Below, one piece after another: positions 10,247 through 18,389 of a stretch of DNA of 25,682 nucleotides. The notes under the pieces are model-generated. The model did no database searches, was not told where the DNA came from, and was given only the letters and a program-made list of their open reading frames with translations. The translations under genes and the position numbers were made by a program. Numbering within the stretch: the first letter of the stretch is position 1; each line of letters starts with the position of its first letter. The stretch is from Chara braunii. Its lineage: Eukaryota; Streptophyta; Charophyceae; Charales; Characeae. Location of the stretch: contig BFEA01000207.1 of NCBI GenBank assembly GCA_003427395.1, positions 2,227,598 to 2,253,279 of the forward strand. The letters run 5' to 3'.

Positions 10247-12066
10247 AAAAAAGGGTGAGTCAATGCAAATTTTAATTTTATCTTTCCTCCCTTAGCAGTC
10301 TCTACATCTTTCTTAAATGCTTCAATTTGTCTATCTTCATCCTTCAGATTACCAAGGGCCTTTATCATTTTTGGAACTTGATTAATACCCATTGAAATTT
10401 CTTTTTTTACCTCTTGCTTGCCTTCTTCTCTTAGCCTCCTAATCCTTTCTATAGACTCTTTTTTTCTGATTGAGTTAGCTGACAAACGATGCTTGAAATT
10501 ATTTTTTGTGCAGACCATAAAGGTCTGTTCCTGAGAAGTCTCTGGATCTTGTAAGTCGATCCAGGATGACCCTTCATGACTGAAAAATTGGACTGCTTCC
10601 ATTCTATGCAAGAACGGACTGCCCAAGATACAATCATGGTCCAGTTCTGGCACTACAAAACCCAGTAATTCCACTACCATGGTCCCAACTCTGATAGGCA
10701 GATTATCAATAAATTATGCCACAAAAAGTTCTCCTGCAATATTACTCAGTACATTTTGTGTAGGCCTATCAATAGATAAGTCACATGTCTCCATTGTTCT
10801 TCGAGAAAACAGTATCATCTCTGCCCCAGAGTCCACCAAGGCTCGAATCTTCACTTGATTAATATAAATGGTCAGGTGCCCACATCCCATGGTTGCGAAT
10901 CTCATCTTGCAACCTGGCAGTGATCTGTTCACCTGGCTGGGAAAAATTAATCCCAAGTAATTAACTTTTAATTTTTTCTTCTCAATCAGCTTTTTCAGTT
11001 CTTTTCTCAGTTTGGGTGCTAGAGTCATTGCTTCCTTGAAGGACAAAGTCACTTCTGTCTCTTCTAGCATTTTAGTAATTACGTCAGAAATCATTGTCCC
11101 ATCTTCCAAATCACTCTTGAGAATAAATTTTCTCTTCCTTCCTTGTTCATTCTTTCTATGGGGAAGTTCTGGTTCTGGGTCATCAAGAATATTAATCAGG
11201 GATTCCTCTGTCTTCCTTCTTTTCTTTTTCTCTATCATTTGAGGCGTCAAGCGTGCTTGAAGGTTTCTCACTTCACCAAGCACGACACTGGGTTCCATGA
11301 CGAGTTCTGGAGATAGATCTCCATCAAATGACATCATGTTGACAAAAAAGCGAACCATTTCATTAGAAGGAGATTCTACTAATTCAGAAGGGTTCTGAGA
11401 AGTAGGATTCTCTTCCAATGGAGGCTCACTTGTAGAAGCCTCATCAGACACATCCTCTGTCAATGTTAATGATTCCGAAGACAGTTCAGTCGTGGTATAA
11501 GGGTCACTTGTTTCCTGTACTAATTCATTAGGCAACTCATCAATCAGAAAATGAACATTCACATTAGCCTTTCTTTTCTTCTTCGCCTTCATCTTTTCAT
11601 CATGTTTAAGAGCAAGAAGTCTCATACCTCCTGGATGTCTGGGGTCCAACTTGTTCCATGAACTATCACAGACATGACCCATTGCATCGTTTTTTGTCAC
11701 CCCACTCCTTACATCCTCATCAAGAAGTCTGCAATAGGTGGTAGTGTGACCCCATTCACCACAATAATAGCAAACAAAACTCTTCTTAGGACCATCATCG
11801 TACTTCCTTATTTCTCTGTTTCCTCTGTCACCATTCTTTCCATTATTTCTGGATCTAGAAGAATCTCTCTTCTTACCATAGCCTTTATAGTCATCATCAT
11901 CATCATCATCTTCTTCACTTTCAACTTGTTTCTTTCCTTTGCCATCCACAGCATGGCTTGCAGGCATTGCAGGCATATAGTTAGTCATCACTCTTTGAAT
12001 AATATTTTCAGCACTCAGATTATTCCCCCTGTTCATACCATTCTCAGTCTCCCAGTCTTTGACCAA
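10198..12066 (-). pseudogene. Gag nucleocapsid plus aspartic protease, one internal stop
   Basis: Begins in acidic, Lys/Ser-rich sequence, then a CCHC zinc knuckle CYYCGEWGHTTTYC at 11731-11772, expected to bind genomic RNA. A long Glu/Ser/Thr-rich linker follows, then the retropepsin signature IRALVDSGAEMILFS with the catalytic Asp at 10831-10833. A TAA at 10714-10716 (FVA*FIDNLPIRVG) interrupts the protease; the frame continues in phase through DHDCILGSPFL to 10198. The stop is likely a former CAA. Gag and protease in one frame with RT shifted by -1 is a known retroelement layout. The upstream capsid piece is in another frame, so a frameshift near 12090 is also present. Confidence 0.82.
10246..10252 (-). 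promoter_or_regulatory. TTTTTTA slippery heptamer between protease and RT frames
   Basis: On the minus strand the protease frame reads ccT TTT TTA, the X XXY YYZ layout used for -1 ribosomal frameshifting. A one-base backward slip leads into AGG AAA ATG GTC, exactly the RT frame, while the zero frame stops 16 codons downstream at 10198-10200. The alternative is a one-base loss in a T run. No strong downstream stem was recognised. Confidence 0.5.
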
Positions 12067-12069
12067 TGT

Positions 12070-12703
12070 ACTGATCTGATTCAGTGACCATTTCTATGAG
12101 AAACTGTAGGTAAAGTTCTAACAATTGCGACCATTTCATCCCATCAGAGAGGATAGTGTTGAGCTTAATTGAGAACTGTCTGCCTTTCAGTGTCAGTAAA
12201 ATTTGTCAAAAATATACTTCGTCCAAATATGGAATTCTTCTTGCTGTTCGGATGAAGGTCTGAAGAAAAACATTAAAAGTGTCATACTTGGCTCTTCTGA
12301 TGTTGAGTAAATCATTGGTTGTAGTTGGAACTCTTTCTCAATTTTTTTTTTTCATTCTCTCTTTAACCTCTTCCCATGTAGTGGCTCCTTCCATCAATTA
12401 TTGAACAACCAACCTCGAGTCAGTGTCACAGTAAGATAGAAGGTGCTTAAATCGTTGCTTGTGTGTCCACCCATAGCTGAGCCCAAATAACTCATACTCG
12501 TCCAGGAAATCATTCACTTGAGGACCTCTGAAACAGGGAATTCTCTCATCTGGTCTCTTTGTTCTTGCGATATCTGATCCTCCTTTGATTGTATCGACTC
12601 TCTCGACCAATTCCCGTATAACCCCAACCAAGGCCTCTTCATTGGTCCCTGCGGATGAGCTAGGTCTTGAACGACCAACCATCTTGGCCATAGACTTTCC
12701 CAA
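12070..12703 (-). pseudogene. Gag capsid region, degraded
   Basis: ATG at 12703 in good context. The N-terminus holds a short basic stretch, then IRELVERVDTIKGG (helical) and RIPCFRGPQVNDFLDEYE, typical of the retrotransposon gag family. After DSRLVVQ a TAA at 12398-12400 interrupts, followed in phase by LMEGATTWEEVKERM. An A-run of 11 near 12342-12352 makes the downstream frame uncertain. One frame gives further capsid-like text (FNVFLQTFIRTARRIPYLD) with a stop after VYF. The product would be the structural capsid protein. Assigned from pattern and position; sequence similarity to gag is weaker than for pol. Confidence 0.65.
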
Positions 12704-12835
12704 ATACTTTCTTCTCTCTTTCTGTCACTCTTGTCTTCCTTTTCCTTGTTCTTCAATCTCTCACTCTTCTCGCAAGGGATACAGACTCGTTTCTCTCTTC
12801 TCTTGTTTGCTCTAAAGTGTATATGCAATTATAGA

Positions 12836-12971
12836 CTAGGTAGTGATTAAAGGCAAAACAATCCTTCTTAGTCTTCCGATGTAATCTTCAATCAACTCTC
12901 TTTCATCATCCCACAGTACCCCGAATCATAAAATATCGAGTCAAGTCTATAATTTCATAGTCAAATTGCAT
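12836..12971 (-). CDS. Short ORF H directly before gag (frameshifted)
   Basis: ATG at 12971, three bases after the stop of the preceding ORF. Reads MQFDYEIIDLTRYFMIRGTVG and stops at 12906. In a neighbouring frame the sequence continues WDDERELIEDYIGRLRRIVL to a TAG at 12836, which looks coding, so a one-base shift probably split a protein of about 45 residues. Unknown function. Confidence 0.35.
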
Positions 12972-12974
12972 TGC

Positions 12975-13265
12975 TTACAACCTGTTGTTGATCCTTCTAG
13001 CAAGAGAGACTCGTTCCCGAGAAGTTCGGTATGATATTCTCTCAGTATTTTCCACTTTCACCACCTTTAATAAATAGTTTATCTCAGTTTGATCAGTGGT
13101 AATTCTCAGAGCAGAATCTCTCATTTGATCAAAGAAAGACTGCAAGAACTCAAGCTCTTCCAAAGTAGAAAGGTTCCTGTCAGAGATCCGAAGAGTCCCT
13201 TCTATCTTGATTATTCTTCCTTCCAATATAACCCCAAATGTTAACTGTTCAATCAAACTGTGCAT
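12975..13265 (-). CDS. ORF G, unknown protein in the pre-gag array
   Basis: ATG at 13265 follows the TAG of ORF F by two bases (TAGCGATG). The 96-residue product has strand-like starts (LTFGVILEGRIIKIEG), a Leu/Glu-rich helix (STLEELEFLQSFFDQM) and a basic end (SRERVSLARRINNRL). It lacks the YDVR...W signature of ORFs B-F, so it seems to be a different family. Its TAA is followed three bases later by the ATG of ORF H. It is uninterrupted, unlike most neighbours. Confidence 0.5.
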   Translation of the reverse strand: MHSLIEQLTFGVILEGRIIKIEGTLRISDRNLSTLEELEFLQSFFDQMRDSALRITTDQTEINYLLKVVKVENTERISYRTSRERVSLARRINNRL

Positions 13266-13267
13266 CG

Positions 13268-13816
13268 CTAACCATCATAGGAAACATTTGAAAGATAGAT
13301 CTCAGGTTGGACATAATCAGGGATTTCGAACCTGTGCTCAAAGGTACTCAGAAACAAGGATTTTATCATCACAGTAGAGTCTTTTTTCCTTGCTCTGCCA
13401 ATCTCATCTATAGACTCCAGCAGAGGTATCCAATCTCTCCTGTCTTCAAATCCATCAGCAATTGAGAACTCATGGAGCCTCTCAAATTCCCCTACTCCAA
13501 CTCCCCATGTTACTTTTCTTCTTAGCTTCTCTAGCCATTCTTTTGTCCACTCAAGACTGACATACGCTCCTTTTAAATATTCCAAGTAGTCAACTTCCTC
13601 CTCTGGACAGGTAGAGGAATAAACCCTCACATCCAAACTGTCAGAGTTCAGGAATTTAACTACAGAAATATGAAATATTATATGTCATTTTCCACAAATC
13701 TCACGCCTCAAGATTACAAAGGGATTATCATGCCCTGTCACCTCATAAAGTCTGTCCTTCACAGTAGTTATCCTAGCTACTGAGAGTATTTTTCTTGGGC
13801 TCTCTTCACCTTCCAT
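13268..13816 (-). pseudogene. ORF F, pre-gag paralog module with one stop
   Basis: The ATG at 13816 lies inside the 3' end of ORF E (40-base overlap, different frame). The 182-residue product has HIIFHISVVKFL and LDVRVYS at residues 61-67, a helix with EWTKEWLEKLRRK, then DRRDWIPLLESIDE with Trp at 129. The interval from the L-D pair to that Trp is 68 residues, as in the sibling ORFs. A TGA at 13685-13687 (residue 44, CGK*HIIF) interrupts it, probably a former TGG. It carries about 40 extra residues after the shared domain. Function unknown. Confidence 0.6.
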
Positions 13817-14271
13817 ACAAGATCTATCATGGATGACCAATTGTGTCTTGAGAATGTAAGTCCCTCAACAAGTGGTGATGGAATCCCAACAAAAGGTCTG
13901 ACATAGGTACTAAAGGAGAAACTCTCTCCCTCTCGCTCTAGCCTTCTCTTCTCATCATGTACAAGGTTCGACGCTCGTTGCCAACACACACATTTTCTAC
14001 ACCCTTCAAATCTTTGTTTTGGTACATAGATCCCAATATCATACTCATCAAAATCAATAAAATAAAAGGTAAGAACATATAGACTGTCCTGTTCTCGCCC
14101 TGGTTTCTTTATGGCCTCAATTTTCACGATCTCATAGGGAGTTATGACTCTACTCGTTATAGAATTGAGGGAATTTAATAGTTTATCTGTTTCAACCTTA
14201 CTCAACCCTCCGTGACCTCTTATCAGTCTAAGCCAAGGTTTCTCTCTTGAGGGTACATAGCGTCGACTCAT
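13777..14271 (-). CDS. ORF E, pre-gag paralog module (intact)
   Basis: The 164-residue ORF starts at an ATG that overlaps the TGA of ORF D (ATGA). Layout: basic N-terminus, VITPYE (42-47), LYVLTFYF (64-71), YDIGIYV (77-83), CVCWQRASNLVHDEKRRLERE helix split over 94-115, a Pro-containing turn (GIPSP), and SRHNWSSMIDLVWKVKR (141-157). It aligns without gaps to ORF D over its whole core, about one third identical by eye. No signal peptide or membrane segment. This is the best-preserved member and a good query for searches. Function unknown; not gag, protease, RT, RNase H, integrase or chromodomain. Confidence 0.65.
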   Translation of the reverse strand: MSRRYVPSREKPWLRLIRGHGGLSKVETDKLLNSLNSITSRVITPYEIVKIEAIKKPGREQDSLYVLTFYFIDFDEYDIGIYVPKQRFEGCRKCVCWQRASNLVHDEKRRLEREGESFSFSTYVRPFVGIPSPLVEGLTFSRHNWSSMIDLVWKVKRAQEKYSQ

Positions 14272-14756
14272 CTGACTTTTTGGTCTCGTTTCACTTTCAG
14301 AGCAAACTCAACCACCGAAAACTAATTTTCTCTTGACAAATTTATATCAGGAAAGGGAGGAGCTGGAAATCCCTCAGAGACAGTAAATCGAGTAGATCCA
14401 GTGAAGTGTTTATTTTCCCTCTCAAATCTCTCTTTCTCTTCCAGTACAACCTCTTCAGCAAATCCCCAGCATCTCTCATACACTGCTTCAGTAATTCTCT
14501 CCTTTAGGACATAAATTCTCACATCATACACATCCAGGTCTGTGAAATAGAATGTCAGTACATATAATCGTTCCTGCTCCCATCCGCTCTCGACCATCTC
14601 ATATCTGAAAGCCTCATATGGGAACACCTCTCTCTTTCTTAGAGTATTCAGTGACTTTAGGAGACACTCGACCTTCTCTTGACTTGGGCCTGAACCTCTG
14701 CCAAATTTCAACCTTCTCCGTCTGATTTCCTCTGCAGAAATCTCTTTAGTTCTCAT
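14268..14756 (-). pseudogene. ORF D, pre-gag paralog module with one stop
   Basis: ATG at 14756 lies within the last codons of ORF C (11-base overlap). The 162-residue product carries VFPYE (44-48), LYVLTFYF (64-71), YDVRIYV (77-83), CWGFAEEVVLEEKERFERE (96-114) and SREN*FSVVEFALKVKR. The asterisk at residue 145 is a TAG (14322-14324) exactly where ORF E has Trp, so it is most likely TGG to TAG. Reading on, the ORF ends with a TGA at 14268-14270 overlapping the ATG of ORF E. The precise agreement of length and spacing with ORF E argues that both were functional coding sequences. Confidence 0.6.
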
Positions 14757-15159
14757 GACCACCTGTTCTTTTCTCCCATGTCAGTACCATGTTGATAATT
14801 GACAACCAGTTAGTCCCATCACAATAGCTGTCAGGTATAGGAGGGATCGGAACAGTCTCATACGTTACTGGCATTACACCCCATTCCACTCTCTTCTTTT
14901 GCTTGATTAGGTCCGCTTTCTCATCAGAGAGAGATTGAATCGCAATGTCCCGTAGCCAGTTAAAGGTTTCACCTTCGTCGCAGTCTCCCTTCTTGACATA
15001 AGGACGGATATCATAGATATATCCCTCCAAGAAGCGAGTAGGCAGTACGCTAATGGCCAAATTGCCAGAACGGTAGACCCAACAATGCTCATACTGATAA
15101 GGGAATATCCCTTTGATAGTTACTTTCGAGAGTTCTCTCAATGCATCAGAAGTTAGCAT
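14746..15159 (-). CDS. ORF C, pre-gag paralog module (intact core)
   Basis: The 137-residue ORF from an ATG at 15159 has a shorter N-terminus than D and E. It shows IFPYQ (18-22), LAISVLPTRF (34-43), YDIRPYVKKG (49-58), a WLRDIAIQSLSDEKADL helix, the turn VPIPPIPD, then GTNWLSIINMVL with Trp at 118. The YD-to-Trp spacing is 69, against 68 in its relatives. The IRPYVKKG segment is closest to LRLYVKKG of ORF B. Its TAA (14746-14748) overlaps the start of ORF D. The frame upstream of the ATG is open for about 15 codons, so the start may be incomplete. Confidence 0.6.
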   Translation of the reverse strand: MLTSDALRELSKVTIKGIFPYQYEHCWVYRSGNLAISVLPTRFLEGYIYDIRPYVKKGDCDEGETFNWLRDIAIQSLSDEKADLIKQKKRVEWGVMPVTYETVPIPPIPDSYCDGTNWLSIINMVLTWEKRTGGHEN

Positions 15160-16099
15160 TCTTGATGAAGTCTTTGAGCTCTTGATTCTTAATTTCCCTT
15201 CTCAGTGTTTCAGGGACATCATAGGTTCATGAGGCATACCTGATATCAAGTCTGGTTCTCTCCAATAATAATATCAATCTTCTTCTCCAGTCCAGCGCGG
15301 TACCTCACACAGGGAAGATAAAACCCAGTTAGCAATTAGGTTTTTCAAGAGAATAATGACTCAAGAAAGTTTGCAAAATTGATCTGAAAAATTCTGAAAT
15401 TGTCAGCAGTTCTCAAGGCCTGATCAAAGCTCAAAACTGCTTGCTGACCCAGGCACGTTCCGGATACGAAAATTTTTCATGTCCCCGGCAACCGCGCCAT
15501 TTTTGTCGCACTTTTTCCAGTCGGACCGCTTTAGGCGACTGGAAAGCCAATAGGTTGTCACGCAGGATTTTGGTTGCTTTTGCAATAAATAAAAATAAAA
15601 TAATTAAAGCAAATCCCTTCCTGTTGTGTGCGTCCGGCTTCGAGCGAGACCCTTCAACTGCGATCTTCGCCGGTCCCCGGTCTTAGGAATCTTTTATTTT
15701 GATTCGGAACAGTTGAGAATCATGCAAATAATAATCATGAAATACTGGTATGTCATGCATGCATCAATTTTGTCGGCTTACTAATTTTGAAAACCGTGAC
15801 AGAATCATCAAAGAGTATAGCCATCAAGCAAAACAACAATACAAGAAGCAAGACTGACTGACTCGAGCAATGACGAGGTTAAATTAGGGAAGAATGAAAA
15901 CTCATAATAGTCTCAGGAAGTACATATGGAAGAGAGCATGGCCAGCACCAGTCAAGAGTCCTCACTCATCCCTTTGAACCTCACACTCAATCTCTCATTT
16001 TGTTGTCTGTCGCTTGGGCTTCTTGCCATGTCTCCATACTCTCTGAGGNTGTGGTCTCTGTATGTAGAGTCACTTGAAGCTTGCAAGCTTTGAGCACTT
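15160..16099. other. Non-module interruption of the ORF array
   Basis: About 940 bases separate ORFs C and B without a convincing ORF, although other array members touch one another. Part of it (15440-15700) is richer in G and C than the flanks. It contains a perfect 10-base inverted repeat, TTTCCAGTCG (15514-15523) with CGACTGGAAA (15536-15545), and an A-rich stretch near 15585-15605 loosely like the start of the long repeats. It could be an insertion, an intron or a decayed ORF. I could not decide. Confidence 0.35.
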
Positions 16100-16651
16100 T
16101 CATCCAAGATATATGAACCGAAAGTCAATCATGGAGCAGAACTCTTCCNATAGTGTAGGTAGGTAGGGTCTGGAGAAGATTCCCCGTCTGAGATGCTCAA
16201 ACTCTGAAGGCTCTGTCAAAGCCTGATAGTNGATCTGTGTTGGCGATATATACCTCTTTGCCAAATCTATCGAGTCGCCCCAGCAGGAACCATCAGTGAG
16301 TAGAAAAGGAACCGACNGTTTGGGATAGTCAACGTAGAGCTTGGGTCCGAAGCTACGAATCAGCCTCGTTTCATCCCTGTCGAGCTCTTTCTCTTTTCCT
16401 TCAAGGTACTTGGTGGCGGTGACCCAAACTGAGTCNAAGCACTCGTGGGTCTCTTTGCCTTTCTTCACGTAGAGTCTCAGATCATGGATGGTACAGCCTG
16501 CAAAACTGGTGTGAACAGCGAAGATTGACAGATCTCCCTGTCTGAAACCGACTGCACTGACATACNGATACTTGAAAGCATCCTTGCATGAGATATGATT
16601 AAGGTTGGTCAGAACTGACCCACTGACTGGAAATGTCTGAACTGTACTCAA
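16100..16651 (-). CDS. ORF B, pre-gag paralog module, sequence contains Ns
   Basis: The 183-codon frame begins beside two Ns (16652-16653), so its start cannot be fixed, and several codons hold an N. It carries LSIFAVHTSF (41-50), HDLRLYVKKG (56-65), a KYLEGKEKELDRDE helix and GSCWGDSIDLAKRYI with Trp at 124. HD-to-Trp spacing is 68 residues, matching ORFs D, E and F. About 45 extra residues follow the shared core. It is closest to ORF C. Ambiguous bases suggest that several genomic copies were merged in assembly, so the stop-free frame should be confirmed. Confidence 0.5.
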   Translation of the reverse strand: MSTVQTFPVSGSVLTNLNHISCKDAFKYXYVSAVGFRQGDLSIFAVHTSFAGCTIHDLRLYVKKGKETHECXDSVWVTATKYLEGKEKELDRDETRLIRSFGPKLYVDYPKXSVPFLLTDGSCWGDSIDLAKRYISPTQIXYQALTEPSEFEHLRRGIFSRPYLPTLXEEFCSMIDFRFIYLG

Positions 16652-16836
16652 NNGTGTAAAAAAAAACTGCAGTCTCTCTGACTTTCTCAGGTTTCTTGGC
16701 TGGTTCNATTGCTTCTCGTGTTNTGATGATATACCGTGTGAACAGTTGTGACCTGTCTCTGTTTCTAGTTTGTCCTCTCTAATTTGTTTCTGTCTGATAC
16801 ATGTTCGTCTCTCTTGGGATTGATGACTAAGTTCTC

Positions 16837-17106
16837 TTACGGATCACCAGCAACTACTCTCCTCGCCTGCTCAACTAGTCCTGCGATTGAGAGGGTGTTG
16901 TGTAATTCCCCATCTGATCCATGGATGTAGAAGGTGTACTCAACAAATTCGTGGTCCTTCACTAGCACTAAAGCCTGTTCCATCATAAGTTTTAAGTAGT
17001 AATGGCGGTCTCGGGCCACACTTTCTTCCCAGCCTTCAGTCACATCACGGTGCAGAGTGCAAGTCACCCTCAGTACGTTCTCACCCCCCATCTCACAACA
17101 TCGCAT
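16837..17106 (-). CDS. ORF A, unknown protein at the head of the array
   Basis: The 89-residue ORF starts at an ATG at 17106 that overlaps the end of a further open frame by 14 bases. It shows a strand-like VLRVTCTLHRDV, an acidic turn, a long helix (HYYLKLMMEQALVLVKDHE), a second strand (VEYTFYIHGSDGE) and a final helix (AGLVEQARRVV). It lacks the YDVR...W signature. The beta-helix-beta order resembles that of the ORF at 2257-2781. Function unknown. Confidence 0.45.
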   Translation of the reverse strand: MRCCEMGGENVLRVTCTLHRDVTEGWEESVARDRHYYLKLMMEQALVLVKDHEFVEYTFYIHGSDGELHNTLSIAGLVEQARRVVAGDP

Positions 17107-17317
17107 CAGAAAAGGCCAGACCGCTTTCAGGGTTCAGAGTGAACGTTGAAGGCCGATTCGTGTCCCTTGACACGGACGTCGTCTGACCGATACTAAATTC
17201 TGTGTCAAATGGTAGCAGATGAACACTGATTTCTTCTGGCCAGAAAATCCTTAGGTAGCATGAACAAAGGCAATGCCATTTGAGAATTGACTGAGAATTG
17301 ATTGAATGCTGGCAGAT
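17093..17317 (-). CDS. Partial open frame A0 upstream of ORF A
   Basis: A 74-codon open frame without an ATG, preceded by a TGA at 17318-17320. The text looks coding (FWPEEISVHLLPFDTEF, then Thr/Ser/Pro-rich sequence) and its TGA at 17093-17095 lies inside ORF A, the same short-overlap style as further down. It may be the truncated end of another array member. Weak on its own. Confidence 0.25.
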   Translation of the reverse strand: MCQHSINSQSILKWHCLCSCYLRIFWPEEISVHLLPFDTEFSIGQTTSVSRDTNRPSTFTLNPESGLAFSDAML

Positions 17318-18389
17318 TCACTGACGAAGTCCGCTGATTCGCCTGTGTGTTTGGTTATTATTTATAAAGATTCTTTAACCTCCTTAGTACCAGACCGTGC
17401 NAAGTGTCTCTGACCGTTTCTCCCCAGTTACCTCATTTGCCCGGGCAAGCGATACATAATCACAAGGATATCCACATCTTACATGCTCTCTCCCTTCTTA
17501 TTATCCGCCATCTCTCAGGGTGGACAACTTGCTTCTCTCCCTTTTTTTTTTTCTTCTGAAGTCTGAGTCCCTGTAGACTACTGGGCCATCACTGTGGTAA
17601 GCTTATCGATTCGAAGGAGGAGGATTAATCGCCCAGGTGTCTCCTCCTCATATGGCACTTGTACCACGCCAGACATCCAGGCCTCAGAGCTGGCAGTCGC
17701 GNCTCCTGCGTTTTACTGTTTTCAGGAGCTATACTCCCGTAAGGTCTGCTAACAATTTTCACGCCATTTTCAGACCCGACTGAGGTTACAGGTTTCAACT
17801 TGCCTTTGTTTTATGCTTTCTCAGATGTGGCTGATTGCGGACAGCGTAACAGTGACCCCAACTAATCCGATTACTGCATCATGAAAAGGTGGTCACTAGA
17901 TTTTGCCAGTGCCCGGCACCAGGCTTTCCACTGGTAGCAAGCACAAAGGCATAATCCGCAGATCTGTTAAATTTGCGTCTGGCTTGGGGCTCGGCCGAAG
18001 TGATGGATAGTCCCTTTTGCAATGAGTACTGGTTCAAGCTTCAGCAGGACACAAATCAAATGACCATCGAGCGCCCATGTGGACCACGATCAGGCATAGC
18101 CCGAAATTCGTCACTAATCAATTGGTTAAAGGGAAAACTGCTCGCTTGGCTCTACTAGGTGAGACACAGAAAGCAATCAGAGTCAGCTCCTCGAGCCAGG
18201 TCAGGTATACTGTCATGGGAAAAGCGATACTCTGTACTGGCTTTTATTAAAACTTCGCTTCATATAGGATCACACCTCCCTTTTTTGCATTCTATCCCAT
18301 AACCCAACATACCGAGCACTTCCTCATAAGAGGACACGGGGCTCCCGTCAAATTTAAAGTCGGAGNTCGGATTAGTACTTGCTTGCTTG
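17318..18389. other. Leader between upstream long repeat and ORF array
   Basis: No coding ORF on either strand and no recognised RNA gene. In minus sense this would be the 5' untranslated leader of the giant element. It contains a T-run (17541-17552 on the plus strand), a pair of GGAGGAGG/CTCCTCCTC segments near 17619-17650 that could form a stem, and an AATAAA on the minus strand near 18245. A clear primer-binding site (TGG plus tRNA complement) was not found next to 18390. Confidence 0.4.

Noticed and set aside
11012-12087. Plus ORFs of 76 and 137 codons
   Set aside because: Antisense shadows of the gag/protease region, created by Asp/Glu/Lys-rich codons.
17880-17940. TGGTGCCGGG-type sequence on the minus strand as primer-binding site
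   Set aside because: It is over 400 bases inside the apparent LTR edge and I could not match it to a tRNA 3' end with a proper T-arm. The LTR edge is itself uncertain, so this is left open.
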